Assembly (NCBI GenBank): GCA_002693605.1
Contig: NZQO01000101.1
Span: forward strand, 1 to 22,929
Reading direction: 5' to 3'
DNA length: 22,929 bases
Source of the DNA: Flavobacteriaceae bacterium
GTDB lineage: Bacteria > Bacteroidota > Bacteroidia > Flavobacteriales > Flavobacteriaceae
The position numbers and the translations under genes were made by a program. The notes below the pieces were generated by a model. The model was not told where the DNA came from. It did not search any database and saw only the letters and a list, made by a program, of their open reading frames with translations. Numbering within the stretch: the first letter of the stretch is position 1; every line of letters starts with the position of its first letter. This document shows, one piece after another, positions 14,416 to 21,203 of this stretch.

Positions 14416-14970
14416 TTACGCGTGTTGCAGTTGATGCTTACCTTCCTTTATTTCCTCAATTAATTTTGAATTAAAAGCGGGTAAGTCGTCAGGATTTCTA
14501 CTGGTTACGAAACCTTCGTCCACTACTACTTCTTCATCTACCCAGTTTGCACCAGCATTCACCAAGTCATCTTTAATGGAGCTGAAGGAAGTCAATTTTC
14601 TTCCTTTTACCACATCCGCAGATATCAAGGTCCAAGGCGCGTGGCATATCGCCGCTACGGGCTTTCCTTCCTTAAAGAAATCGCGTACAAAAACCAGGGC
14701 GTCTTCGTTGCGACGCAATTTATCGGGATTGATAACCCCGCCCGGTAGCATCAATGCGTTGTACTGTTTTGAGCTTACCTCGTCTAATGTTTTATCTACC
14801 TTATATTCGTTGCTCCAATTTCCATTGTCCCAGGCCTTGATCGTTCCAGATTCCTCGCTCACGATATCTACCTTAAAACCTTCGGCCTCCATGGCTTCCT
14901 TTGGAGATTTTAATTCACTCTCTTCAAATCCGTTTGTAGCTAATATTGCTATTCTCTTTTCCATCTTCAT
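14416..14970 (-). CDS. PfpI/DJ-1 family protein (glutamine amidotransferase-like)
   Basis: 184 residues of the DJ-1/PfpI superfamily. MEKRIAILATNGFEESEL is the first strand with the conserved acidic residue (E16/E17); MLPGGVINPDKLR gives the LPGG loop; AAICHAPW holds the nucleophile C109 with H110. Members are described as stress-induced proteases, deglycases/glyoxalases or chaperones, and the true activity of this subgroup (like B. subtilis YraA / general stress protein 18) is disputed. It is cytoplasmic, with no signal peptide. ATGs at codons 1 and 3 are both possible. The gene ends just before the bidirectional terminator, and a promoter-like TTG-N20-TATATTGG lies upstream (15004-15034). 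Confidence 0.92.
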   Translation of the reverse strand: MKMEKRIAILATNGFEESELKSPKEAMEAEGFKVDIVSEESGTIKAWDNGNWSNEYKVDKTLDEVSSKQYNALMLPGGVINPDKLRRNEDALVFVRDFFKEGKPVAAICHAPWTLISADVVKGRKLTSFSSIKDDLVNAGANWVDEEVVVDEGFVTSRNPDDLPAFNSKLIEEIKEGKHQLQHA

Positions 14971-15003
14971 TCTACTTTTTAATATTAATAATTTGATTCA
15001 TTA

Positions 15004-15034
15004 CCAATATACGTTTGAAGTAAAGGGTACGCAA
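15004..15034 (-). promoter_or_regulatory. Candidate promoter for the PfpI/DJ-1 gene
   Basis: On the reverse strand TTG (15034-15032) is followed after 20 bp by TATATTGG (15011-15004), one base away from TAnnTTTG. The gene starts at 14970. The match is imperfect and rests on position. Confidence 0.32.
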
Positions 15035-15083
15035 GTTCTGGCTATTAAGGTTTTACTAAACTTTGTTAAGGATATTCCAACGT

Positions 15084-16031
15084 TCACCGCGTTTCGTGGT
15101 TGTGCTTTTCCAGACGCTCTTCTTCTATTCGTTCCTTGTAGGCACGCAGCTCTTCCAATTCTTTTTCATAAGAATACACGGCATTGCTCGTAGGCTCAAT
15201 TTTCAAATTTCGGAACAGTGCCCACTGTACGGTAAACTCGGCACCAAAAAATAGAATTAGGCAGGTGTAGTACACCCATAGCATAATAAGCACCACGCTC
15301 CCTGCAGCACCATATACAGATACCGGGTCTGACTGCGCAAAATAAAAACTGAGCACATATTTACCGGCAAGGAACAACAGCGCTGTAAAGGATGCCCCTA
15401 TTAGGGTGGTTCTCCATTTTATGGACACATCGGGCAGGACGGTAAAAATTGCGGCGAAGAGTGCTGTGATGAAGAGTTGCGAGACGAAAAAATTGACCGT
15501 TTCAATAAGTAGGCTCGAAACTTGGCTGTATTGCGCGCCCAAAAATTCACTTAACAGAGAAATGGTTGCGGAAATTAGCAATGAAACCAAAAGCAACAAG
15601 CCGATGATGAGCACCATTCCGAAGGAGGTGGCACGCCGCTTTAATATTTGCTTTATACCGGTATGCTTGGCACGAACATTCCAGACATCGTTGAGCGATT
15701 TCTGCAATTGGAAAAAAACACCGGTAGCGGCGAATACGAGCATCCCTACCCCAATTATAATTGTCAGGGCCGAGGTATTTTCCAGCGCGGCGTTCGCAAT
15801 CATGGTCTCGACCGCCCTCGCACTCTCGGGGCCCACGATGCCGCTAATTTCCTTCGTTACGCTACCCTGAACGGCCTCCCTTCCAAAAAACAGACCTGCC
15901 ACGTACACGGTAATCATGAGCAATGATGGTAGTGAAAAGAGCGTGTAATACGCAATGATGGCACTCTTGGCCCATGGGTCATTCTTGCCCCAATTTAAAT
16001 AAGTTTCCTTAAATAGGGCTACGATATTCAT
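15084..16031 (-). CDS. YihY/BrkB family inner-membrane protein
   Basis: 315 residues with about six hydrophobic membrane segments. The family markers AYYTLFSLPSLLM (about 27-39), FFQLQKSLNDVWNV (about 125-138) and YGAAGSVVLIMLWVYYTCLILFFGAEFT are all present. A charged cytoplasmic coiled-coil-like tail (about 290-315, rich in Glu, Lys and Arg) ends the protein. The family was once misnamed RNase BN; its transport role is not settled, though export or permeation functions have been proposed. The start overlaps the stop of the DinB-like gene by one base (TAATG), so the two are co-translated. There is no evidence for a particular substrate. Confidence 0.92.
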   Translation of the reverse strand: MNIVALFKETYLNWGKNDPWAKSAIIAYYTLFSLPSLLMITVYVAGLFFGREAVQGSVTKEISGIVGPESARAVETMIANAALENTSALTIIIGVGMLVFAATGVFFQLQKSLNDVWNVRAKHTGIKQILKRRATSFGMVLIIGLLLLVSLLISATISLLSEFLGAQYSQVSSLLIETVNFFVSQLFITALFAAIFTVLPDVSIKWRTTLIGASFTALLFLAGKYVLSFYFAQSDPVSVYGAAGSVVLIMLWVYYTCLILFFGAEFTVQWALFRNLKIEPTSNAVYSYEKELEELRAYKERIEEERLEKHNHETR

Positions 16032-16546
16032 TACAGGTACCGTTCTTTGATAATATTAATATGATGCTTTTCATGCCCTGCCATTACATAGCCAAGGGCT
16101 GAAACCGAAAATAAATTTCCATTTGCCACTGCCGTATTTGCAAAGGTGTTTGGCGGAAGAATCTTGAAAAGGTAGATACTGCTCGTCCGGACGGAAACAT
16201 ATTCCCTTACCAATTCAGCTATAGACAGATCGTTGGCGTTCCCTTTAACGACAAAGGCGTCGTGGTCAAACCCAGAAAGCTCAGCGTCGGGGGAGCGTGA
16301 CGCAAACATGGCCCGGTACCCAAATACACGCTCGGTATCGACAAGGTGCTGTAAAACTTCCTTTGGCGTCCATTTATCGGCTGCGTAGCGATATGCGAGC
16401 TTTTCCGAAGGCAGCTTTTCAAAAAATTCGGTAACCGCCATCCTCCCAGCATCCAGGGCATCTAAAATGGAAGTTTCTTCTACCAAGCCAAGATACATTT
16501 CATAATAGGGATGGAATTTTGATCGATCAAGTTGACCTGGTGTCAT
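16031..16546 (-). CDS. DinB-superfamily protein
   Basis: 171 residues, all helical by pattern, with the DinB/YfiT-like four-helix-bundle layout and the three metal-ligand histidines in the usual places: H67 in VLQHLVDTE, and H158 and H162 in GHEKHHINII. DWxP-like motif KWTPKEVLQHL is typical. Members bind a divalent metal, and some are thiol-dependent S-transferases; most are uncharacterised. It is cytoplasmic and overlaps the YihY-family gene by one base. Upstream lies the terminator of the Lrp gene, so this gene probably begins a separate two-gene transcript. Confidence 0.85.
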   Translation of the reverse strand: MTPGQLDRSKFHPYYEMYLGLVEETSILDALDAGRMAVTEFFEKLPSEKLAYRYAADKWTPKEVLQHLVDTERVFGYRAMFASRSPDAELSGFDHDAFVVKGNANDLSIAELVREYVSVRTSSIYLFKILPPNTFANTAVANGNLFSVSALGYVMAGHEKHHINIIKERYL

Positions 16547-16570
16547 AGACGCTTTTTACCATAAAAATAT

Positions 16571-16601
16571 AAAAAAACCCCTTGCCACAAAAGACAAAGG
16601 G
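16571..16601 (-). terminator. Terminator of the Lrp/AsnC gene
   Basis: Read on the reverse strand, CCCTTTG (16601-16595) pairs with CAAGGGG (16584-16578) around a 10-nt loop, with one mismatch. It is followed at once by seven T (16577-16571) and more A/T. It lies 29 bp beyond the stop of the Lrp gene. Confidence 0.7.
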
Positions 16602-16629
16602 TATTTCTGTATGATAATGTTAAATATAA

Positions 16630-17112
16630 CTATTTGATATTCTGAAAAATAGAATGCATTAATCGCTTTTTGTCATTAATACTCTCTTCCAACGAAATCA
16701 TCGTTTCGGTACGGGTCACGCCTTCAATATCATCAATTTGGTAAATAATATCCTTTGCGTGCGTAGTATCCTTAGCGCGCACCTTGCAGAAAATATTAAA
16801 TTTTCCCGTAGTTACGTGGGCTACGGTCACAAACGGAATTTCGTTAATTCGCTCGAGCACAAATTGCGTTTGGGATGTCTTCTGAAGAAAGACACCCACA
16901 TAGGCAATAAAGGAATAGCCCAGTTTGGAGTAGTCCAGTTTCAGGGAAGAACCCGTAATGAAACCGGCCTCTTCCATCTTCTTTACGCGCACGTGTACCG
17001 TTCCGGCCGAAATATTCAACTTTTTGGCAATGTCGGTAAAGGGGGTTCGGGTATTCTCGATAAGCATATCGAGAATGTTATGATCTGTTTCGTCTAATTT
17101 AAATTTTGCCAT
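16630..17112 (-). CDS. Lrp/AsnC family transcription regulator
   Basis: 160 residues from the ATG at 17112 (MAKFKLDETDHNILDMLIEN). A further upstream ATG would add nine residues of no family character. Residues 4-53 form the AsnC-type helix-turn-helix (TRTPFTDIAKKLNISAGTVHVRVKKMEEAGFI). Residues about 65-150 are the RAM ligand-binding domain (TGKFNIFCKVRAKDTTHA, GVTRTETMISLEE). Lrp-type proteins form octamers and respond to amino acids. The effector is not visible; alanine and proline catabolic genes are in the same window, so amino-acid sensing is plausible but not shown. It is flanked by a terminator (16571-16601) and by its own -7 box, so it is monocistronic. Confidence 0.94.
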   Translation of the reverse strand: MAKFKLDETDHNILDMLIENTRTPFTDIAKKLNISAGTVHVRVKKMEEAGFITGSSLKLDYSKLGYSFIAYVGVFLQKTSQTQFVLERINEIPFVTVAHVTTGKFNIFCKVRAKDTTHAKDIIYQIDDIEGVTRTETMISLEESINDKKRLMHSIFQNIK

Positions 17113-17136
17113 GAGATTTTTCTTTTTCTGAGGGCG

Positions 17137-17144
17137 CAAAATTA
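17137..17144 (-). promoter_or_regulatory. Candidate -7 box for the Lrp/AsnC gene
   Basis: The reverse strand reads TAATTTTG, matching TAnnTTTG, 24 bp upstream of the ATG at 17112. The nearest TTTG-like box is only 14 bp further upstream, closer than usual. The site lies in the 61-bp gap after the carboxypeptidase gene. Confidence 0.4.
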
Positions 17145-17173
17145 ACTAGATTTCCTTCCAAAAAAAACTTATT

Positions 17174-18319
17174 TCACTTAAAATTCACAATGCTTACCCC
17201 CTCTTTATCAGTAATTTCTGAAATAGTTTCGCCAATACGAACCTTTTCCTGAGAATTCACCAAAATCGTAGCACCGCCGCCATCGATTTCCCTGTGCCCG
17301 AATAGGTCTGCCAGTTCGCCAATACTATCCACTTTAGGCTTAAGGACAATGTCGCCGTTTTCCAAAACTTCCTCATATTGAATGGCTAAGCTAACTAACG
17401 ATTTTCCCTTATCTAAGCGAATATTTCGAACTAGGATATCACGGTAATTCTTTAAGTTTTCGGGGATCTCGAAATATTCCTCGTGGGATTTCGCAATGGT
17501 ATCCACCCCCACAAGGTTAAAGAGCGCAGCAAGCGCATAGAAAATATATTCGCGAGTCGCTTCGCGCTGATAATCTTGCCGCTGGTGACCGGCCTCGAAT
17601 AAAATTGTGGGCACGCCAAGGCTTGTAAAGGTATCGCCCACGCAGTTTTCGTTAAAAGTATCGTCGTAACGTCCTATTTTTTTTGGTAAGTAGGGTTGTA
17701 GGTGCTTATACATTTCTGCAATATATTTCATTGCTATCTTTCTCGCCGGAGTCAGGGCTCGATCTGGGCCGGCGGCGGGCGAAAGGAATGAAACTACGGC
17801 GGGCTCACCGCTAGGCAAGCCGTAAATACTACGCTGGTCGTGCAAATTCAAGCACAGTTCCGGGTTAACTTTATCGAAGATCTTGCGCAGTGCCTTGCTC
17901 TCCATTTGTGAAAGCTTTTGCGCATCCCTATTCAAATCGATACCATTGGCATTCTCGCGAGTATATAATTCGGCGCCGTCGGGATTTAGTATCGGAATTG
18001 CATATAGTGTATGTGTGGACAGAAATTGCTGAATTGGGCCTCGAAGAAAATCGCCTTGGTCCAGAAAATTGAGGAAATCCATGAGCGCCTTGGTGGTGGT
18101 CGATTCGTTTCCGTGCATCTGAGACCACGCGAGCACCTTTTTAGAACCCGATCCAAAAACTGCCATTGGGATGGGTTTTCCCTTTTCGGACATAGCAATG
18201 TACTCGATTTTGCAATTCCCCGAAAATGAATTCAACAGTGGCAAAACGTGATCAAGATGAATGTACCTTCCCGAAAGTTCGGAAATGAAATTGTTGGCGT
18301 ACCAATGCGGGAGTGTCAT
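17174..18319 (-). CDS. M14-family zinc carboxypeptidase-like protein
   Basis: 381 residues from the ATG at 18319 (MTLPHWYANNFISELSGRYI). Longer in-frame starts fall in the operator-rich intergenic DNA and are unlikely. The catalytic domain shows the M14 zinc site: H69 and E72 (SQMHGNEST), R121 and N130-R131 (GIDLNRD) for substrate binding, H160 (NLHDQRS) as third ligand, and E242 (TILFEAGHQ) as general base. About 110 C-terminal residues form a separate beta-rich extension. M14 enzymes cut C-terminal residues or amide-linked amino acids from peptides or peptidoglycan fragments. No signal peptide is visible, so a cytoplasmic recycling role is more likely than secretion. The gene diverges from the XRE regulator across about 290 bp of repeated operator-like sites. 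Confidence 0.88.
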   Translation of the reverse strand: MTLPHWYANNFISELSGRYIHLDHVLPLLNSFSGNCKIEYIAMSEKGKPIPMAVFGSGSKKVLAWSQMHGNESTTTKALMDFLNFLDQGDFLRGPIQQFLSTHTLYAIPILNPDGAELYTRENANGIDLNRDAQKLSQMESKALRKIFDKVNPELCLNLHDQRSIYGLPSGEPAVVSFLSPAAGPDRALTPARKIAMKYIAEMYKHLQPYLPKKIGRYDDTFNENCVGDTFTSLGVPTILFEAGHQRQDYQREATREYIFYALAALFNLVGVDTIAKSHEEYFEIPENLKNYRDILVRNIRLDKGKSLVSLAIQYEEVLENGDIVLKPKVDSIGELADLFGHREIDGGGATILVNSQEKVRIGETISEITDKEGVSIVNFK

Positions 18320-18330
18320 AGCGAATAATA

Positions 18331-18348
18331 TGTTTACAAAGTTAAACA
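18331..18348. promoter_or_regulatory. Operator-like inverted repeat A
   Basis: TGTTTA-N6-TAAACA, i.e. TTTAC-AAAG-TTAAA with one departure from TTTAC-N4-GTAAA. The reverse strand carries TAACTTTG (18344-18337), an exact TAnnTTTG -7 box for the carboxypeptidase gene (ATG at 18319), overlapping the repeat. Binding here would be expected to block that promoter. Confidence 0.55.
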
Positions 18349-18356
18349 TACCAGAA

Positions 18357-18372
18357 TTTACATTTGTAAACA
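18357..18372. promoter_or_regulatory. Operator-like inverted repeat B
   Basis: TTTACATTTGTAAA followed by CA: arms TTTACA and TGTAAA around two bases, a full TTTAC-N4-GTAAA match. It lies 24 bp (centre to centre) from repeat A. Confidence 0.6.
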
Positions 18373-18388
18373 CTGCGATATGGGTCTT

Positions 18389-18408
18389 TTGTATACTTAT
18401 GTAAACAA
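18389..18408. promoter_or_regulatory. Operator-like inverted repeat C
   Basis: Arms TTGTATAC and GTAAACAA around TTAT: eight-base arms with one mismatch (TATAC in place of TTTAC). The centre lies 35 bp from repeat B. Confidence 0.5.
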
Positions 18409-18570
18409 TATCGCTTCATATTTTACCTAAAGAATCAGAATATTTTAACCCATAAACAAATTGAATAGTTTTTAACTGTATTTCAATTAGTTAAGGATAT
18501 TAAATTAAAGTATTAATACACCATATATTGAGAAATTAAATATGTTTTCTAGCGGCAATCAGATTAAATA

Positions 18571-18586
18571 TTTACCTTTGTAAACA
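18571..18586. promoter_or_regulatory. Operator-like inverted repeat D over the regulator's -7 box
   Basis: TTTAC-CTTT-GTAAA followed by CA. The plus strand contains TACCTTTG (18573-18580), an exact TAnnTTTG -7 box for the XRE-type gene (ATG at 18612), inside the repeat. A bound dimer would cover this promoter. No clear -33 TTTG is seen. Confidence 0.6.
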
Positions 18587-18605
18587 AGATTATTTCAGAA
18601 ATTAA

Positions 18606-18621
18606 TTTACAATGGTAAACA
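18606..18621. promoter_or_regulatory. Operator-like inverted repeat E spanning the start codon
   Basis: TTTAC-AATG-GTAAA followed by CA. The ATG of the XRE-type regulator (18612-18614) is in the four-base centre. Its centre is 35 bp from repeat D, the same spacing as between B and C. Confidence 0.55.
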
Positions 18622-19022
18622 GCAGGGATTTCGCCAAAAGACTCGAGAAAATACTCGATTATTATTCCCTTTCGGCTACGGCATTCTCAGAGGAAATCGA
18701 TTTTAACCGCTCTACCATTTCGCATCTTTTATCGGGAAGAAACAAACCGAGTCTTGAGTTCGTGATGAAGGTGCTCCAAAAATTTCCGGAGGTTGAACTC
18801 TATTGGCTATTGAACGGTAAGGGCGAGTTTCCCGCCCAACAGGAAACTACGGGGCGAGCTACTTCTGCCTCATTATCTTCTACAAAGTTGGGGGGAAATA
18901 ATCCGAATATTCCCTCGCTCCCCTTTCCCGAAGCGGCGAACGATATCCAAAACGACTCGAAAGCTATCGAGCGCATTGTTATTTTTTATAAGGACGGCTC
19001 GTTTAAGGCTTATGAAAATTGA
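18612..19022 (+). CDS. XRE-type helix-turn-helix regulator
   Basis: 136 residues. The N-terminal 62 form a Cro/CI-type helix-turn-helix: FAKRLEKILDYYSLSATAFS, then EEIDFNRSTISHLLSGRNKP, where NRSTISHLLSGR is the recognition helix and turn. The middle (about 72-110) is a low-complexity Ser/Thr/Asn/Pro linker. The end, IERIVIFYKDGSFKAYEN, is a short strand pair seen in similar flavobacterial proteins. It probably binds DNA as a dimer, and five matching inverted repeats in the divergent upstream region, two of them over promoter and start codon, make autoregulation and control of the carboxypeptidase gene likely. The effector is unknown. It is not embedded in phage genes, so it looks like a host regulator. 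Confidence 0.88.
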   Translation: MVNSRDFAKRLEKILDYYSLSATAFSEEIDFNRSTISHLLSGRNKPSLEFVMKVLQKFPEVELYWLLNGKGEFPAQQETTGRATSASLSSTKLGGNNPNIPSLPFPEAANDIQNDSKAIERIVIFYKDGSFKAYEN

Positions 19023-19066
19023 CATTTCTCATTAAAATTTCAGAAATTCGCGTAAAGAATCGCCCA

Positions 19067-19447
19067 ATGCGCCAACTTCTCTCACTATTTTGTCTTTTTA
19101 GCCTTTTTGGGTGTTATGAGCCAGAACGCAACTGCCAAGCCTTTAAAACCGGAACATTTGAGTTTGAGGCCGTTGTGGGCACCGAGGTGCTAACTACGCG
19201 CTTTGTACGCAACGATTCAATAGAAATTGATTATTTTAGAGGAAAGGCAGACACCTCAACCATTCGCTGGATAAATGATTGTGAATACATCGTCAAAAAA
19301 AAAGACCCAATAAATCGTGCAGAGGAAAAGGCCATACATATGAAGATCCTGACTACCGATGGTAACTCATATACGTTTGAATATAGCGTCGTGGGAGAGC
19401 CCCGTAAGGAAAAAGGGACGGCCAATAAGCTGTCCCCCGAAGCGTAA
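19067..19447 (+). CDS. Small lipoprotein of unknown function
   Basis: 126 residues from the ATG at 19067 (MRQLLSLFCLFSLFGCYEPE). An earlier in-frame start would bury the signal peptide. The lipobox LFGC puts the lipidated residue at C16. The mature domain of about 110 residues (FKTGTFEFEAVVGTEVLTTR, IDYFRGKADTSTIRWINDCEYIVKKK, then SYTFEYSVVGE) is mostly beta-strand and resembles lipocalin-like small domains. It is expected in the periplasm, attached to a membrane. I recall very similar flavobacterial proteins named 'DNA topoisomerase IV' in databases; nothing in the sequence supports that name. It starts 44 bp after the XRE gene and a weak hairpin follows at its stop, so it may share the regulator's transcript. 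Confidence 0.8.
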   Translation: MRQLLSLFCLFSLFGCYEPERNCQAFKTGTFEFEAVVGTEVLTTRFVRNDSIEIDYFRGKADTSTIRWINDCEYIVKKKDPINRAEEKAIHMKILTTDGNSYTFEYSVVGEPRKEKGTANKLSPEA

Positions 19448-19489
19448 CGGCTTCTCAACGATTTTTTTTAATTAGAAAACAACCCTTCT

Positions 19490-20338
19490 ATGTTCGATAT
19501 ACTTAGCTCTCCCGATGCGCTGGTAGCGCTGCTAACCCTCACCTTTCTGGAAATTATCCTGGGAATAGATAACATTATTTTTATTTCACTAGCTTCTAGC
19601 AAGCTAAAAAAGGAACATCAAAAAAGAGCTACGAATATAGGGTTGTTCATGGCAATGATAATTCGCGTAGCCTTACTTTTCGGTATCTCTTGGCTGGTTG
19701 CCATGGAAAATCCATTTTGGACCTTCGAGCTCTCTTGGATTTCGGCAGGCGTAAGTGGCCAAGGCTTAATCTTGTTCGTTGGCGGACTCTTTCTGCTTTA
19801 TAAGAGTGTGAGCGAAATCCACGAAAAGGTAGAAGACAAGGGCCACGAGGAACGTGAAGTGAAAAAGGCCAGGGCGTCCACCCTTACCAAGGCAATAATC
19901 CAGATTAGCTTGATCAATATCGTTTTTTCTTTCGATTCGATCCTTACCGCCGTGGGTATGACCAACGGTATTGGAGAAACCTTTAACGATGCGCTGGTAA
20001 TCATGATTATTGCCGTGGTGGTGTCGGTTTTGTTGATGATGCTCTTCGCAAATCCCGTGGGCCGATTCGTGAACCAACACCCTACCGTTCAGTTACTGGG
20101 CCTTTCTTTTTTAATATTGATTGGGTTCATGCTTATCGCAGAAGGCGCTCATTTATCCCATTTGGTGGTTTTCAATCAGGAAGTGGGCGTAATACCGAAG
20201 GGCTACCTCTACTTTACCATTGCCTTTTCCCTACTAATTGAATTTTTGAATATGAAGTACCGTCAAAAAACCTCCGATATCGTTTCTGCCATTCCCGACG
20301 AGGAAATTGAGCAGGCTCACAACAAACCCCTCAAGTAA
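19490..20338 (+). CDS. TerC-family integral membrane protein
   Basis: 282 residues with about seven hydrophobic segments. The family's two acidic signatures are present: FLEIILGIDNIIFISLAS (19-36, with E21, D27 and N28) and NIVFSFDSILTAVGMTN (143-159, with D149). A charged loop (about 108-135) lies between the halves and another hydrophilic tail ends the chain. TerC proteins were found through tellurite resistance; several are now linked to metal (manganese) export coupled to exported metalloenzymes. The metal and partner here are not shown. The stop overlaps the ATG of the next gene (TAATG), a TerB-like protein, so the two are probably one functional unit. Confidence 0.92.
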   Translation: MFDILSSPDALVALLTLTFLEIILGIDNIIFISLASSKLKKEHQKRATNIGLFMAMIIRVALLFGISWLVAMENPFWTFELSWISAGVSGQGLILFVGGLFLLYKSVSEIHEKVEDKGHEEREVKKARASTLTKAIIQISLINIVFSFDSILTAVGMTNGIGETFNDALVIMIIAVVVSVLLMMLFANPVGRFVNQHPTVQLLGLSFLILIGFMLIAEGAHLSHLVVFNQEVGVIPKGYLYFTIAFSLLIEFLNMKYRQKTSDIVSAIPDEEIEQAHNKPLK

Positions 20339-20685
20339 TGGAATCTTATAGCACCACCTGGAAAAGGCCCGAACTTAGCGCGTACATTTTACTGTACTGT
20401 GCACACGCAAATTATATTGAGTCACCCTCGGAAAAGGAGCTAATTCGTGCGAAGGTAAGTCGTAGCAAATACAAAACAATACACGAGGAATTTGCCCGCG
20501 ACAATGACTATCAGTGCATCCGGAAAATACAGGAGACGGTGGCTAGGCTCGGGCTCTCTCCTACCGAAATTGAATCGTTAATTGAGGAAATGCGAGCCTT
20601 GTTCTATTCAGATGGTGGATTTGATGCCGTCGAAAAAGCGGTATTCCTTGGGTTACGGCATATATTAGAATCGGAGAAAGAATAA
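20338..20685 (+). CDS. TerB-like helical protein
   Basis: 115 residues, helical by pattern, with AYILLYCAHANYIESPSEKELI near the start and LFYSDGGFDAVEKAVFLGLRHIL (88-110) at the end. The acidic DG..D.VEK segment before a last hydrophobic helix is the pattern of TerB-like domains. It starts in the TAATG overlap with the TerC-family gene, and TerB and TerC are physically linked in tellurite-resistance systems. Assignment is by motif and neighbour, not by profile search. It is cytoplasmic, with no signal peptide. It converges on mscL, 52 bp away. Confidence 0.65.
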   Translation: MESYSTTWKRPELSAYILLYCAHANYIESPSEKELIRAKVSRSKYKTIHEEFARDNDYQCIRKIQETVARLGLSPTEIESLIEEMRALFYSDGGFDAVEKAVFLGLRHILESEKE

Positions 20686-20737
20686 CCCAGACCTTGTCAC
20701 TTGGTTTTCGCAGTAACTGTTGGTCACATCGAAGGAA

Positions 20738-21166
20738 TCATCGTTTTTCTTTTAGGTAGCGATTTTGTTCTTCCATTAAGCGCTCGATATTGGACAACAA
20801 CTCAATTTCCTTGGGGGTTTCCACGGTTTTATCCTTCGGGTCCTCCGCCTTTTTCTTATACCTGTTAATCATTTTTATGACAACGAAAATGGTAAAGGCT
20901 ATAACAAGGAAATCGATCAATACCTCCACGAGCTCGCCATAACCGATGGCTACTTCCTCGGCGCTGTCACTAGCGGGGCGAATAACGTATTTTCTGTTAG
21001 AGAGATTTACCCCGTCCGTGAGTAAAGATAAGGGGGGCATAACCACTTTTTTTACTAGGGTATTTACCACGTTGTTGAAGGCAGTACCGATAATGATACC
21101 CACCGCCATATCAATCATGTTTCCCTTAACCGCAAAGTTTTTAAATTCCTTCAGAAATCTAGCCAT
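20738..21166 (-). CDS. mscL: Large-conductance mechanosensitive channel
   Basis: 142 residues. The N-terminal amphipathic helix and first membrane segment (FKNFAVKGNMIDMAVGIIIG, then TAFNNVVNTLVKKVVMPPL) carry the glycine/alanine pattern of the MscL pore. A periplasmic loop (about 48-75) and second membrane segment (about 78-103) follow, and a basic then helical cytoplasmic tail (SNIERLMEEQNRYLKEKR) completes the chain. It forms a pentameric inner-membrane pore that opens under membrane tension to release solutes during osmotic downshock. It lies 37 bp downstream of the topoisomerase IV subunit gene on the same strand. Length is typical. Confidence 0.97.
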   Translation of the reverse strand: MARFLKEFKNFAVKGNMIDMAVGIIIGTAFNNVVNTLVKKVVMPPLSLLTDGVNLSNRKYVIRPASDSAEEVAIGYGELVEVLIDFLVIAFTIFVVIKMINRYKKKAEDPKDKTVETPKEIELLSNIERLMEEQNRYLKEKR

Positions 21167-21203
21167 TGGGCGTAACGTTTTAGCTCGTTGATAGTTATGT
21201 TAC

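Noticed and set aside
18320..18373. Longer carboxypeptidase start at 18373
   Set aside because: The extension is encoded by the operator-like repeats and has no family character; the ATG at 18319 follows a -7 box in site A.
19439..19468. Hairpin GAAGC-N6-GCTTC followed by eight T as a terminator after the lipoprotein gene
   Set aside because: The stem is five base pairs and the T-run is offset by seven bases, so it is too weak to call with confidence.
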